Source: Saccharothrix longispora (GTDB lineage Bacteria > Actinomycetota > Actinomycetes > Mycobacteriales > Pseudonocardiaceae). From it: a stretch of DNA of 64,000 nucleotides. The stretch spans positions 1-64,000 of the forward strand of contig NZ_NSDM01000013.1 in assembly GCF_030852425.1 (NCBI RefSeq). Reading direction: 5' to 3'. Positions 49,361 to 62,816 of this stretch are shown here, in pieces. Made by a program: the position numbers and the translations under genes. The notes beneath the pieces are model-generated. The model made no database searches and was not told where the DNA came from. It worked only from the letters and a program-made list of their open reading frames with translations. How positions within the stretch are numbered: the stretch's first letter is position 1; every line of letters starts with the position of its first letter.

Positions 49361-51112
49361 TCAGGCCGACCACCGGCTGACCGCGGCCCGGCGAGTGGCC
49401 ACGGCCGTGCACACGGCCGCCACCACCCCGACCCCGCCGCGCACGACCGCCTGCCACAGGTCCGGCGTGTGCCGGAGCAGGACCGAGGCCAGCAGCCACA
49501 CCGCGACCCCCGCCCCGAACCCCGACGGCGCGGCCGGCACCACCGCCGCGGTGCCGGCGCGACGTCGCCGCAGGGCGCGCAGCCCGGACTCCAGGTACGC
49601 GAGCGTGAACAGCAGCAGCAGCACGCCACCCGCGCCCATGAGGCTGACCGGCGGGTGGGTGGTGGGCTGGAGCGAGTACTCCCGCGTCTCGCCGCCCGCG
49701 GTCACCGCCGCGACCACCGCGCCGCCGATGACCCAGCGGCCGGCGCCCGGGAGCTCGAACGCCGGCGGCGAGGCGGTGGGGTGGCCGGGACGTCGGCGAG
49801 CGTGATCCCGGCCGCGGTCAACGTCAGGCGGGTGGGTGTCCGGGTGTCCGAGGTGGCGCCGGGGGCGGCGCCGGTGTCGGGGGCGGCCGGGGCCGGGGGC
49901 GGCCGGGGCCGGGACGGGTTTGCCCAGGTCCGCGGTCAACACGGGGAGGGACCGGGTCGGCAGGGTCAGCGGGAGGCTGACCAGCAGGACCGCCGCCAGG
50001 GCCGCGGCCAGGGCGAACCAACGCGCGGGTGCGGGGCGGGCGGGCACCTGTGCCGCCGGGACCGGGGGGTGGGAGCCCGGTCGCGCCGGTGCCGTCGGGG
50101 TGGGCCGGGGGGTCGTGAGGGGCTCGGACCGGGAGGTCCGGGGACTCGCGCGGTACGGGCCGTGTGGGGTGGGTGGCGGCGGGAGGGCGGGCGGTTGGCG
50201 GCGGTGGCCACGTGGGGGGTCAGGTGGACGGGGGTGGTGAGGTGGAGGAGCCAGTCCCGGCCCGAGAGGTCCGCCGCGGCCTGGGCGAGGTCCGCGGCGA
50301 AGGTTTCCGCGTTGCGGTAGCGGGAGCGGGGTCCCGCTCGATGCTCCGCATGATCACACCCGCGAGCGGATCGGGTACCTCGGTCAGGGGCGGGGTTCCC
50401 GGTGGACGTGCCGTTGGATCATCGCCGGCGGGCCGCCTCCGGTGTCGAACGGGAGCCTGCCGCTGAGGAGCTCGTAGAGGACGGTGCCCGCTCCGTAGAC
50501 GTCCGCCGCCGGGGTCAGGGGGTGCCCAGCGGCTGCTCGGGCGACAGGTAGGCGGGCGTGCCCAGCACCTGGCCGCCGTGGGTGACCAGGGTGGCGGCCT
50601 CGCTCACCACCTGGGAGATGCCGAAGTCGGCGACCTTGAGCACCCCGCCGGCGGTGAAGAGGAGGTTCTTCGGCTTCACGTCCAGGTGCAGCACCCCGGC
50701 GCCGTGGGCGGCGTGCAGGCCGGCCGGCGTCGCCAGGCCGAAGGCGCACGACTGGGCTGGTGTCACACCTTCGGCCGTGAACTTCGACCACACCGTGCCA
50801 CCGTCGAGCTTCTCCATCACCAGCAGGTGCTCACCGCGGTCCTGGACGTAGTCGTGGACGGGACTATGTGCGGGTGGTCGAGGTGGGCCGGCAGGCGTGC
50901 CTCGTGCTCGAACCGGGCGCTCATCCGGGCATCCTCGGCGAGCACGCCGGGTAAGCGCTTCACCGCGACCGGCCGCCCAGTGGCCGGTGCACCGCCGCGT
51001 ACACGACGCCCATGCCGCCGCGCCCGATCTGCCCGCCCACGTCGTACTGGGGCAGTGCGGCCACGACGTTCGGCGGCGCGGGCGGGGCCGGGGAGGGCGG
51101 GGTGCCGGTCAC
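49361..51112 (-). pseudogene. Membrane Ser/Thr protein kinase, broken by multiple frameshifts
   Basis: Pieces of one Pkn-type kinase lie in order in different frames. They are: glycine loop GQIGRGGMGVVY (about 51040), invariant lysine PVAVKRL (about 50965), EKLDGGTVWSKF, catalytic HLDVKPKN (HRD with Leu for Arg), VADFGIS, GTPAYLSPEQ, VYGAGTVLYELLSGRLPF, GVIMRSIERDP and an end of lobe DWLLHLTTPVHLTP. A Pro-rich linker, one helix (RWFALAAALAAVLLVSLPL), an outer domain and three more helices follow. Joining them needs at least six one-base additions, each restoring a G/C run (near 50977, 50861, 50520, 50388, 50330, 49798), plus three or so more near 50100 and 49900. GTG 51112 overlaps the downstream-facing neighbour by 4 bases. 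It is either a decayed gene or an intact gene with sequencing errors. Confidence 0.82.
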
Positions 51113-51987
51113 GCCGTGCCGCCGGGCAGGGGGCGGGTGATGCGCTGGGTCGCCTCGGGGTCGTGGACGGGGCGGCTGTCGGACCGGTCCGCGGCGGGGT
51201 GCGGGGATCGCGTCGGGGTGGGCGGCAGGTCGTTCGGTTCGTCCTCGGGGTGCGGGGTCAGGTAGCCGAGCAGCAGGGCGGCCGCAGCAGCACCGAGGAT
51301 GAACGGGATCTCCGCGGCCGGCGACGGTGCCGCCACGCGCAGCACCGACAGGGAGATGACGGCCACCAGGCCGGTGCCCACACCGGCGGGCAGGAAGCGC
51401 ATCGCCCGCTGCCAGCGGTTCTCGGGCAGCCTCCGCCGGGCCAGGGCGAGCAGGGCGCCCGTCCACGCCAGGACGGTCAGGCCGAACACCGCCAGGCCGA
51501 ACACGCCGTACACCGACCACGCGGAGCCGCGCACGTCACCGGTCGCGCCGACGGACGCGATGACGTCGCGCCGCACGTCCAGCACCTCCAGCGACGTGGG
51601 CAGCAGCCCGGTGGCCTGTGCCGCCAGCTGTCCCAGGTCCAGGACGAACGCGCGGGTGACGCTCTGCTTCGGCGGCACGTCGAACGGCACGGTGGTGTCG
51701 TAGGAGAAGAACGTCAGGGCGAGCGCCGTGCCGGACAGCCGGACCGTCTTGACGTGCTTCACCGTGTCGGTCCCGTTGTGGATGGTCACGGAGATGCGGG
51801 ACGCGGCGGTCGGGTCGAGCACCAGGACGTCCTCGCCCACCGGGGTTCCGTCCACAGTGGCGCGCATCGTGACGGTGTCGCCCGCCTGGAGCGCCGAGGG
51901 GTGCGCGGCCGAGGACACCGCCGGGGCGGCGGCCAGGAGCATCCCGCACAGGAGCAGTGAACCGGCGCTGCCCATAATGCGTCTCAC
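51109..51987 (-). CDS. Secreted/membrane protein upstream of the kinase
   Basis: 292 residues, not recognised. A signal peptide (about 5-27, ending VSSAA), then a beta-rich extracytoplasmic domain of about 110 residues, then three membrane helices (about 155-178, 200-220, 228-245) and a charged Pro/Asp/Arg cytoplasmic tail. The overlap with the kinase (4 bases) suggests they act together, for example as an external sensing partner. GTG 51987 has GAGGTG upstream; ATG 51975 is an alternative start. Confidence 0.75.
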   Translation of the reverse strand: MRRIMGSAGSLLLCGMLLAAAPAVSSAAHPSALQAGDTVTMRATVDGTPVGEDVLVLDPTAASRISVTIHNGTDTVKHVKTVRLSGTALALTFFSYDTTVPFDVPPKQSVTRAFVLDLGQLAAQATGLLPTSLEVLDVRRDVIASVGATGDVRGSAWSVYGVFGLAVFGLTVLAWTGALLALARRRLPENRWQRAMRFLPAGVGTGLVAVISLSVLRVAAPSPAAEIPFILGAAAAALLLGYLTPHPEDEPNDLPPTPTRSPHPAADRSDSRPVHDPEATQRITRPLPGGTA

Positions 51988-52030
51988 AGGGGCACCTCGA
52001 AGTGGTACGCGGACTGGTCCGGGGGTCGGT

Positions 52031-52984
52031 ATGCGATCGGCAGGAACATTAGCTCTACTCGGTGCCCTGGCGGGTGGCGTTGCCGTGCTCGTGGCCGGAC
52101 CGGTGTCGGCGCGGCAGCAGGCGGTCGCGGTGGTGTCTCCGGAGTCGGGTCCGGTGGGCAGCACGTTCACGCTGAGCTGGTCCGGTGTGTACCTCGACCC
52201 GGACTGCTCGGACTACGCCGTGCAGATCCTGTGGGACGCGCGGCAGGTGGTCGGCAGCGGGCGGCACTCGGGGCGTGGTCGGGGTTCGGGGACGGGGACG
52301 GTGCCGGCGGGGGCGTCGGTGGGCGCGCACCGGGTGACGGCGCGGCCGGTGTGCGCGGCGTCGGCGCACCCGACGGACGGCTTCACGGTGACCGGCACGC
52401 CGGCGACGACCACCACGACCACGGCCGCGGTCACGACGACCACGACCGCTCCCCCGCCCGCGACCACCACGGCGACCGCGGTCACGACGACCACCTCGGC
52501 CACGAGCACGACGACCGCGACGACGACCGCTCCGGTGACGACGACGGACAGCCCGCCGCCCCCGGGTGCGACGACGACGGCGCCGTTCGACGGTGACGGC
52601 GCGTTGACGCTCGACCGGGACGACATCCAGCCGGGCGACCCGCTGACGGCGACCGGCACAGGCTGCGAGCCGGGTTCGGTGGTGTCGCTCAGCTCGTTGG
52701 GCGAGGACGTGGGCACGGCGAAGGCGGACGGGGCGGGCACGTTCAGCGCGCGGGTGGAGTTCGCGACGATCCAGCCGGGCAGGCACGTGGTCCGGGCCGA
52801 TTGCGGGGTGGTGCTGGTGGGGAGCGTGGACGTGGCGCTGACCAGTTCGACGGGCGGGACGACGTCCACGCTGGTGGTGCTGGTGTTCTTCCTGCTGGTG
52901 GGGGCGGTGCTGGTGCGGCGGCAGTTCGCGGGGGTGTTCGGCGGGCGCGACCGGGAGGTTCACGCCCGGGAGGATCGCGCCTGA
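52031..52984 (+). CDS. Cell-surface protein with Thr-rich linker
   Basis: 317 residues, not recognised. Signal peptide (1-26, ending GPVSA), a beta-rich domain with two cysteine pairs (about 30-115), a linker of about 65 residues that is mostly Thr with Ala and Pro, a second beta domain with IQPGDPLTATGTGCEPGS (about 195-275) and a C-terminal helix with a short basic tail. The Thr-rich part may be O-mannosylated. It diverges from the kinase-associated membrane gene. GGGGGTCGG stands before the ATG. Probably wall-anchored through its last helix. Confidence 0.75.
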   Translation: MRSAGTLALLGALAGGVAVLVAGPVSARQQAVAVVSPESGPVGSTFTLSWSGVYLDPDCSDYAVQILWDARQVVGSGRHSGRGRGSGTGTVPAGASVGAHRVTARPVCAASAHPTDGFTVTGTPATTTTTTAAVTTTTTAPPPATTTATAVTTTTSATSTTTATTTAPVTTTDSPPPPGATTTAPFDGDGALTLDRDDIQPGDPLTATGTGCEPGSVVSLSSLGEDVGTAKADGAGTFSARVEFATIQPGRHVVRADCGVVLVGSVDVALTSSTGGTTSTLVVLVFFLLVGAVLVRRQFAGVFGGRDREVHAREDRA

Positions 52985-53007
52985 GGGAGGGGACCACCCG
53001 GTCACGT

Positions 53008-53050
53008 GCGAAGGCCCCCGCCCGACCGGGTGGTCGGTGGGGGCCTTCGC
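53008..53050. terminator. Bidirectional hairpin terminator
   Basis: Perfect 12-base stem GCGAAGGCCCCC / GGGGGCCTTCGC with a 19-base loop, between the converging surface-protein and rbpA genes. Confidence 0.75.
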
Positions 53051-53066
53051 GTGTCCTCGCGAGCGA

Positions 53067-53411
53067 CTAGGGCTCTTCGCGCTGCTTGCGCAGCTTGGTG
53101 AGCGCCTCTTCCAGGATCGCCTCGCCGTCCGCGTCGGAGCGCCGCTCCTTCACGTAGGCCAGGTGCGTCTTGTACGGCTCGTTGCGCGGCGGAGCAGGGG
53201 GTGCCTGCTCGTCGCGCCCCGCCGGAAGTCCGCACCGGGGGCAGTCCCAGTTCTCGGGGATCTCCGCTTCGACCGCGAACGACGGCCGAGACTCGTGCGC
53301 GTTCGCGCACCAGTACGACACCCGACGTCGGGGCGCGGACTCGCCGCGCTCCGATTCGCCCATCGGGCCTGCGCCGACGCGGGTACCGCGAATCGCGTTA
53401 CCACCAGCCAT
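53067..53411 (-). CDS. rbpA: RbpA, RNA polymerase-binding transcription activator
   Basis: 114-residue RbpA, which binds the housekeeping sigma factor and RNA polymerase and stabilises open complexes. The core (about 28-80) has VSYWCANAHESRPSFAVEAEIPENWDCPRCGLPAG with the zinc-ligand-type cysteines, and the C-terminal PYKTHLAYVKERRSDADGEA is the sigma-interacting part. It lies 44 bases after secG. Confidence 0.95.
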   Translation of the reverse strand: MAGGNAIRGTRVGAGPMGESERGESAPRRRVSYWCANAHESRPSFAVEAEIPENWDCPRCGLPAGRDEQAPPAPPRNEPYKTHLAYVKERRSDADGEAILEEALTKLRKQREEP

Positions 53412-53455
53412 CGACCCTCACACCCCCACCACGTGGTTTCCCTGTGTCTGTCAGA

Positions 53456-53686
53456 TCAGAGCTTGTTGAGCAGACCGACGCCCACGATGGCGATGACCCA
53501 GACCGCGCCGACGAACAGCGTCAGCCGGTCGAGGTTCTTCTCCACCACGCTGGAACCGGACAGGCTCGACTGCATACCGCCGCCGAACAGCGAGGACAGA
53601 CCGCCGCCGCGCCCTCGGTGCAGCAGCACCAGCAGGATGAGCAGCAAGCTGGAGACGATCAACAGGATCTGAAGGAACAGGATCAT
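53456..53686 (-). CDS. secG: SecG, preprotein translocase subunit
   Basis: 76-residue SecG with two membrane helices (about 3-23 and 53-73) separated by a Gly/Ser-rich loop containing GRGGGLSSLFGGGMQSS, the family signature. Its place after tpiA is the usual actinobacterial order. It lies 89 bases after tpiA. Confidence 0.94.
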   Translation of the reverse strand: MILFLQILLIVSSLLLILLVLLHRGRGGGLSSLFGGGMQSSLSGSSVVEKNLDRLTLFVGAVWVIAIVGVGLLNKL

Positions 53687-53775
53687 TTCTTCCTCGCTGT
53701 CAGGCAGGTGACGCCACAGAGTACCCGGTCGACTGCCGACCGTGGACCACCTCGGTGGGATGCGTGTCTACCGGA

Positions 53776-54564
53776 TCAGGGTAGTGGTCCGCCGGCGGCG
53801 AGTGCGCAGAGCTTCGCGAACTCGTCCGCGTCCAGGCTGGCGCCGCCGACCAGAGCACCGTCGACGTCCTTCTGGCCGATCAGCTCGGCGATGTTGCCGG
53901 ACTTGACCGAGCCGCCGTAGAGCACCCGGACGGCCGAAGCGACCTCTTCGCCGTGCAGTTCGGCGAGCTTGGCCCGCAGGGCCGCGCACACCTCCTGCGC
54001 GTCGGCGGACGAGGCGACCTTGCCGGTGCCGATGGCCCACACGGGTTCGTAGGCGATGACGACCCCGGCGACCTGCTCGGCGGTGAGGCCCTTGAGGCCC
54101 TCGACGAGCTGGGTGGTGCAGTGCTCGACGTGGCCGCCGGCGTCGCGGACGTCGAGCCGCTCGCCGAGGCAGAAGATCGGGGTGACGCCGTGCTTGAGCG
54201 CCGCCTTGACCTTCCTGTTGACCAGGGCGTCGTCCTCGCCGTGGTACTCGCGGCGCTCGGAGTGGCCCACGGTGACGTAGGTGCAGCCGAGCTTGGCGAG
54301 CATGGGGCCGGACACGTCGCCGGTGTAGGCGCCGGAGTCGTGGGGCGAGAGGTCCTGCGCGCCGTACTTGAGCAGGAGCTTGTCGCCGTCGACGAGGGTC
54401 TGGATGGACCGGATGTCGACGAACGGCGGGAGGACGGCCACCTCGACCTTGGCGAAGTACTTCTCCGGGAGGGAGAAGGCGATCTTCTGCACGAGGCCGA
54501 TCGCTTCGAGGTGGTTGAGGTTCATCTTCCAGTTGCCCGCGATGAGGGGCTGCCGCTGTGCCAT
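53776..54564 (-). CDS. tpiA: Triosephosphate isomerase
   Basis: 262-residue TIM-barrel enzyme. N-x-K in GNWKMNLN, the catalytic His in [10 protein letters not shown], the Glu in [13 protein letters not shown] and the phosphate-binding YGGSVKSGN and [10 protein letters not shown] are intact. The ATG overlaps the pgk stop by one base. Confidence 0.96.
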   Translation of the reverse strand: MAQRQPLIAGNWKMNLNHLEAIGLVQKIAFSLPEKYFAKVEVAVLPPFVDIRSIQTLVDGDKLLLKYGAQDLSPHDSGAYTGDVSGPMLAKLGCTYVTVGHSERREYHGEDDALVNRKVKAALKHGVTPIFCLGERLDVRDAGGHVEHCTTQLVEGLKGLTAEQVAGVVIAYEPVWAIGTGKVASSADAQEVCAALRAKLAELHGEEVASAVRVLYGGSVKSGNIAELIGQKDVDGALVGGASLDADEFAKLCALAAGGPLP

Positions 54565-55727
54565 CAGTCCTCCAGGACCTTCACGCCGGGCAGTTCCTTG
54601 CCCTCGAGGAACTCCAGTGAGGCGCCGCCGCCGGTGGAGATGTGCGAGAACCCGTCCTCGGGGAGGCCGAGGGCGCGCACGGCCGCGGCGGAGTCGCCGC
54701 CGCCGACGACGGTGAACGCGTCGCTCTTCACGAGGGCCTCGGCGACGGCGCGGGTCCCGCCGGCGAACGCCTCGAACTCGAACACGCCCATCGGGCCGTT
54801 CCAGAACACGGTCTTGGCGTCGGCCAGCTTCGAGGCGAACAGCTCGCGCGTGGCCGGGCCGATGTCGAGGCCCTGCCGGTCGGCGGGGATGGCGTCGGTG
54901 GCGACGACCTCGTGCTCGGCGTCGGGCGCGAAGTCCGCGGCGGCGAGGACGTCGACGGGGAGGACGAGCTCCACCCCGCGCTCCTCGGCCTCCTCGAGGA
55001 AGCCCGCGACCTGCTCGACCTGGTCCTCCTGGAGCAGCGAGCCGCCGACCTCGTGGCCCTGGGCCTTGAGGAAGGTGTAGGCCATGCCGCCGCCGATGAG
55101 GAGCCGGTCGACCTTGGTGAGCAGGTTCTTGATGACGCCGAGCTTGTCGGAGACCTTGGAGCCGCCGAGGGCCACGACGTACGGGCGCTGGAGGTCGTCG
55201 GTGAGCTTGCGCAGCACCTCGACCTCGGCGAGGACGAGGCGGCCCGCGTAGTGGGGCAGCTTCTTCGCCACGTCGTAGACGCTGGCCTGCTTGCGGTGCA
55301 CGACGCCGAAGCCGTCGGAGACGAACGCGTCGGCCTTGGCGGCGAGCTCGTCGGCGAGGGCGGCGCGCTCGGCGTCGTCCTTGCTGGTCTCGCGGGCGTC
55401 GAAGCGGATGTTCTCCAGCAGCACGACGGTGCCGTCGCCGGCGGTCCCGGTGCCGATCTCGACCGGGGTGCCGAGCAGTTCGCCGAGGCGGACCGCGACG
55501 GGCGCGAGGGAGAACTCGGGGTCGGGTTCGCCCTTGGGGCGGCCCAGGTGGGCGGCGACCAGGACGCGGGCGCCCGCGTCCACGAGCGCCTTGATCGTCG
55601 GCACCGACGCGCGGACCCGGCCGTCGTCGGTGATGCGGTCGCCGTCGAGGGGGACGTTCAGGTCGGCGCGCACGAGGACGCGCCGACCCGAGACACCCTC
55701 GCTGAGCAGGTCGTCGAGAGTCTTCAC
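54564..55727 (-). CDS. pgk: Phosphoglycerate kinase
   Basis: 387-residue glycolytic kinase. [10 protein letters not shown] at the start, [22 protein letters not shown] and the C-terminal [14 protein letters not shown] with [22 protein letters not shown] are the family landmarks. GTG 55727 lies 22 bases after the gap stop. Confidence 0.96.
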   Translation of the reverse strand: MKTLDDLLSEGVSGRRVLVRADLNVPLDGDRITDDGRVRASVPTIKALVDAGARVLVAAHLGRPKGEPDPEFSLAPVAVRLGELLGTPVEIGTGTAGDGTVVLLENIRFDARETSKDDAERAALADELAAKADAFVSDGFGVVHRKQASVYDVAKKLPHYAGRLVLAEVEVLRKLTDDLQRPYVVALGGSKVSDKLGVIKNLLTKVDRLLIGGGMAYTFLKAQGHEVGGSLLQEDQVEQVAGFLEEAEERGVELVLPVDVLAAADFAPDAEHEVVATDAIPADRQGLDIGPATRELFASKLADAKTVFWNGPMGVFEFEAFAGGTRAVAEALVKSDAFTVVGGGDSAAAVRALGLPEDGFSHISTGGGASLEFLEGKELPGVKVLED

Positions 55728-55749
55728 AGCGAGTGGTCCGCCTCTTCGC

Positions 55750-56990
<1,241 letters not shown>

Positions 56991-57791
56991 TCACCCGACC
57001 ACGGCCGCGGTCACGGTCGGTGAGCGCCACCCGGCGCGGGCGGTGAGGAGCGGCTGGAAGAACCCGGTGTCCGCCGGTTCGTGCCACACCGCGTCGGTGA
57101 AGCCGGCGTCGGCGGCGAACCCGGCGAGGCGGTCCCGGCCCAGCGCCCAGTAGGTGGTGCGGTGCACGCTGGTCGACCACCGCCCGTCCGCGGGGGCGAG
57201 CTGGAACAGCTCCAGGTCGTAGTGCTCGCCGTCGTCGTGCCAGTCCCACAGCTGGAAGCTGACCGCCCGGCCGCCCGGCCCGGCCGAGGCGTGCACGGGG
57301 GTGGCGGTGGGGCGGTCGCGCAGCAGCTCGTCGTACGGACGGGTGGTGACGACGAGCAGACCGCCCGGCACGAGCACCCGCCGCATCGACGCGAGGGCCG
57401 CGCGCACGTCCTCGGCGGTGAGCAGGTGCGGCAGGGAGTTGTCCGCGCACACCACGGCGTCGAAGCGCCCCGACCGCACCGGCAGCGCCCGCATGTCGGC
57501 CGCCGCGCACGGCAACCCCAGGTCGCGGTTCCGCGCCTCGCGGGACGCGCGGACCGCGGCCGCCGGGCTGACGTCGGTGGCCACGACGCGGTGGCCGAGC
57601 GCGGCCAGGCCCACGGCCTGCGTGCCGATGCCGCACGCGCAGTCCAGCACGTCCTTCGGACCGGGCCCGAGGGCGCGGCGGAGCACCCCGTCGAGCGCGG
57701 CGGCCTGCCGGGCCACCGAGGCCTCCCAATCCGCGTAGAGCAGGTGGTAGCGCTCGGCGATCCCGTCGTAGAACCCGCGCGGCGACGTCAC
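56991..57791 (-). CDS. Class I SAM-dependent methyltransferase
   Basis: 266-residue methyltransferase. The SAM-binding motif I is VLDCACGIGTQAVGLA (about 48-63), motif II VVATDVSPAAA, and FDAVVCADNSLPHLL is near 110. The N-terminal FYDGIAERYHLLYADW is common in small-molecule methyltransferases. It lies 19 bases after whiA on the same strand and may be part of that transcript. Substrate unknown. Confidence 0.88.
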   Translation of the reverse strand: MTSPRGFYDGIAERYHLLYADWEASVARQAAALDGVLRRALGPGPKDVLDCACGIGTQAVGLAALGHRVVATDVSPAAAVRASREARNRDLGLPCAAADMRALPVRSGRFDAVVCADNSLPHLLTAEDVRAALASMRRVLVPGGLLVVTTRPYDELLRDRPTATPVHASAGPGGRAVSFQLWDWHDDGEHYDLELFQLAPADGRWSTSVHRTTYWALGRDRLAGFAADAGFTDAVWHEPADTGFFQPLLTARAGWRSPTVTAAVVG

Positions 57792-57810
57792 GGCGCGGAC
57801 GGTACGCGCG

Positions 57811-58797
57811 TCAGACCTCGGCTTCGAGCATGTCCGCGGTGACCGCCGACTCGGTGTCGGGCATGCCCAGCTCCCTGGCCCTCTTGTCGGCCATCGCCAG
57901 CAGGCGGCGGATGCGGCCGGCGACCGCGTCCTTGGTCATCTGCGGGTCCGACAGCTGGCCCAGCTCCTCCAGCGACGCCTGCCGGTGCGCCAGGCGCAGC
58001 GCGCCCGCCGCGGCCAGGTGGTCGGGCGCCTCCGCGCCGAGGATCTCCAGGGCGCGCTGCACGCGTGCGGCGGCGGCGACGGCGGCGCGGGCCGAGCGGC
58101 GCAGGTTCGCGTCGTCGAAGTTCGCCAGCCGGTTCGCCGTGGCGCGCACCTCGCGGCGCATCCGCCGCTCCTCCCAGGCCAGCACGCTGTCGTGCGCGCC
58201 CAGGCGGGTCAGCATCGCGCCGATCGCGTCGCCGTCCCTTATCACCACGCGCTCCGCGCCGCGCACCTCTCGCGACTTCGAGCCGATGCCCATCCGGCGG
58301 GCCGCGCCGACCAGCGCCAGCGCCGCCTCCGGTCCCGGGCAGGTCACCTCCATCGAGGAGGAGCGGCCCGGTTCGGTGAGCGAGCCGTGCGCCAGGAACG
58401 CGCCGCGCCACGCCGCCTCCGCGTCGCACACGCCGCCGGACACGACGGGGGCGGGCAGGCCGCGCACCGGCCGGCCGCGCGGGTCCAGCAGGCCCGTCTG
58501 GCGGGCCAGGCCCTCCCCGTCCTTGACCACGCGCACCACGAACCGGGTGCCCTTGCGCAGCCCGCTCGAGGTGATCGTGAAGACGTCGGACTGGTGCCCG
58601 TACAGCTCGTGGATCTCCCGGCGCAGCCGCCGGGCCGTCGAGCCCAGGTCCAGCTCCGCCTCCACGACGACCCGGCCGCCCACGATGTGCAAACCGCCCG
58701 CGAAGCGCAGCAGCGACGCGACCTCCGCGCGGCGGCAGCAGGTCTTGGAGACGGCCAGCCTGCTCAGCTCGTCCTTGACCGCAGACGTCATCGCCAC
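57811..58797 (-). CDS. whiA: WhiA sporulation regulator
   Basis: 328-residue WhiA: an N-terminal LAGLIDADG-type fold (about 25-220) and a C-terminal helix-turn-helix (about 270-320, [24 protein letters not shown] as two adjacent parts). The conserved start [12 protein letters not shown] is present. WhiA controls cell division and sporulation genes with WhiB in Streptomyces. Start GTG 58797 or ATG 58791; either overlaps yvcK. Confidence 0.95.
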   Translation of the reverse strand: MAMTSAVKDELSRLAVSKTCCRRAEVASLLRFAGGLHIVGGRVVVEAELDLGSTARRLRREIHELYGHQSDVFTITSSGLRKGTRFVVRVVKDGEGLARQTGLLDPRGRPVRGLPAPVVSGGVCDAEAAWRGAFLAHGSLTEPGRSSSMEVTCPGPEAALALVGAARRMGIGSKSREVRGAERVVIRDGDAIGAMLTRLGAHDSVLAWEERRMRREVRATANRLANFDDANLRRSARAAVAAAARVQRALEILGAEAPDHLAAAGALRLAHRQASLEELGQLSDPQMTKDAVAGRIRRLLAMADKRARELGMPDTESAVTADMLEAEV

Positions 58798-59819
58798 GGT
58801 GCCTCGCCTCCCCTGGTCTCGCTGTCGTCCGACAGCGTTCTACTCGACGCCCCGGTGGCCCCGTCGGCGGGGCCGTGCAACGCCGCCCGGATGCTCGACG
58901 CCAGCGCGGCCGGGTCGTGGCGGTCCGGCGTGCCCTCCCGGGCGATCCGCGCGAGGTGCGCTTCGGCCCCGAGAGCTGCGGCGGCGCGGCGCAGCCGGTC
59001 CGGCACGGGCACGGCGCCCGCGTCGGCGATCACCGCGTCCACCCGCAGCCGCGGGGCGTGCTCGCTGAGCACGTCCAGGTGCAGCTCCGGGGAGAAGCCC
59101 GCTGTTTCGCCCGGTTGGGGGACGAGGTTGAGCACGACGACCTTGCGCGCGGGGGTGCGCACGAGCGCGTCGTGCAGTTCCGGCACCAGCAGGTGCGGCA
59201 GCACGCTGGTGAACCACGAGCCCGGTCCGAGCAGCACCACGTCCGCGCCGAGCACCGCCTCCACGGCGTCCGGGCAGCCGCGCGGCGCCTCGCCGGGACC
59301 GCCCGGGCCGTGCAGGCGGATGCGCTGCACGCGGCCCGGCGTGGTGGCGATCGCGACCTGCCCGCGGATGCGGCGCGGCACGTCGGCGTCCTCGTCCAGG
59401 CCGGTGACGTCGGCCTCGATCTCCAGCGGCTCGGTGCACATCGGCAGCACGCGCCCGCGCACGCCGAGCAGCCGGCCCGCCTCGCGCAGCACCGCGACCG
59501 GGTCGCCGAGCTGCTCCAGCAGGCCCGCCAGCACGAGGTTGCCCACGGCGTGCCCGGCGAGCGCGCCCGTGCCGCCGAACCGGTGCTGGAACAGGGCCGA
59601 CCACATCGCGCCCGCCTCGTCGTCGGAGGCCAGCGCCACCATCGCCTTGCGCAGGTCGCCGGGCGGCAGCAGGCCCAGCTCCCGGCGCAGCCGCCCCGAG
59701 GAGCCGCCGTCGTCGGCGACCGTCACCACGGCCGTCACGTCGTCGGTCACCCGGCGCAGCGCGGTGAGCGTGACGTGCAGCCCGTGCCCACCGCCCAGCG
59801 CCACCGCTCTCGGGCTCAC
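58788..59819 (-). CDS. yvcK: YvcK/CofD-like gluconeogenesis factor
   Basis: 343-residue YvcK-type protein that binds UDP-sugars and influences wall synthesis and carbon switching in other bacteria. [16 protein letters not shown] near the N-terminus, [23 protein letters not shown] and [19 protein letters not shown] are conserved. GTG 59819 overlaps rapZ by 4 bases; its stop overlaps whiA by about 10 bases. Confidence 0.92.
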   Translation of the reverse strand: MSPRAVALGGGHGLHVTLTALRRVTDDVTAVVTVADDGGSSGRLRRELGLLPPGDLRKAMVALASDDEAGAMWSALFQHRFGGTGALAGHAVGNLVLAGLLEQLGDPVAVLREAGRLLGVRGRVLPMCTEPLEIEADVTGLDEDADVPRRIRGQVAIATTPGRVQRIRLHGPGGPGEAPRGCPDAVEAVLGADVVLLGPGSWFTSVLPHLLVPELHDALVRTPARKVVVLNLVPQPGETAGFSPELHLDVLSEHAPRLRVDAVIADAGAVPVPDRLRRAAAALGAEAHLARIAREGTPDRHDPAALASSIRAALHGPADGATGASSRTLSDDSETRGGEAPWR

Positions 59820-60699
59820 TCGCGTCCCAGGTCCCGGTGCACGACCTTCACGGCCATGCCGTCCTCCGCGGCCAGCCGGCCCGCCAGCTCCTCGGAGATG
59901 GCGACGCTGCGGTGCTTGCCGCCCGTGCAGCCCACGGCCAGCGTCAGGTACCGCTTGCCCTCGCGCCGGTAGCCGGCGCCGATGAGCCGCAGCAGCTCGT
60001 GGTAGCGGTCCAGGAACTCGTCCGCGCCCTCCTGCGTGAGCACGTAGTTGCGCACGTCGCCGTCCAGGCCGGTCTGCTCGCGCAGCTCGGGGATCCAGAA
60101 CGGGTTGGGCAGGAAGCGGACGTCCATGACCAGGTCGGCGTCCATCGGCAGGCCGTACTTGTAGCCGAACGACAGCACCGTGACGCGGGTGCGGGTCGCC
60201 GACTCGGTGCCGAAGGTGTCCTCGATCTTGGCGCGCAGCTGGTGCACCGACAGTGCCGAGGTGTCGAGCACCAGGTCGGCTTCCTCGCGCAGCGGCGTGA
60301 GCAGGGCCCGCTCGGCCTCGATGCCGTCCGCGAGGCGCCCGTCGGCCTGGAGCGGGTGGCCGCGGCGCACCGACTCGAACCGGCGGATCAGCACGTCGTC
60401 GGTGGCCTCCAGGAACAGCACCTTCGGCTTGTAGCCGCGGGCGTCGAGGTCCTTGATCACCGCCGCGAGGTCCTCGGTGAACGCGCGGCTGCGCACGTCC
60501 ATGACGACCGCGACCCTGGTGATGGCACCCCTGGCCTGCGCGCCCAGCTCCACCATGGTCGAGATCAGCTCGGGCGGCAGGTTGTCCACCACGAACCAGC
60601 CCAGGTCTTCCAGGCACTTCGCGGCGGTGCTGCGGCCCGCTCCCGACAGGCCGGTCACCACCGCTACCTCGATGCCGGACTTCTCGCCGGCCGGTGCGT

Positions 60700-60703
<4 letters not shown>
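59816..60703 (-). CDS. rapZ: RapZ/YvcJ-type nucleotide-binding protein
   Basis: 295-residue P-loop protein. The Walker A reads GLSGAGRST (18-26), with Arg in place of the usual Lys as in actinobacterial members; VVDNLPP follows, and [24 protein letters not shown] and [10 protein letters not shown] (C-terminal) are conserved. In E. coli RapZ guides decay of a small RNA; the role in actinomycetes is not settled. It overlaps uvrC by 4 bases. Confidence 0.93.
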
Positions 60704-62694
<1,991 letters not shown>

Positions 62695-62700
62695 GCGACA

Positions 62701-62706
62701 AGCGTA
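62701..62706 (-). promoter_or_regulatory. -10 element of uvrC operon
   Basis: TACGCT on the minus strand, six bases before GTG 62694, with no ribosome site between; no clear -35. Confidence 0.5.
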
Positions 62707-62766
62707 CGTGCGGGCACCGACAGCGCATCGCCTGGCCACTCCCGGCGCAGGTCAGTGCGTCTGCTA

Positions 62767-62799
62767 GGCGGGGCGGCCCCGGGGGCGGGCCGCCCCGCC
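62767..62799 (-). terminator. Hairpin terminator after the first Rieske gene
   Basis: Perfect 13-base stem GGCGGGGCGGCCC / GGGCCGCCCCGCC with a seven-base loop, 18 bases after the stop at 62817 and before the uvrC promoter. Confidence 0.8.
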
Positions 62800-62816
62800 G
62801 GGGCGCGGGGCGCGGG

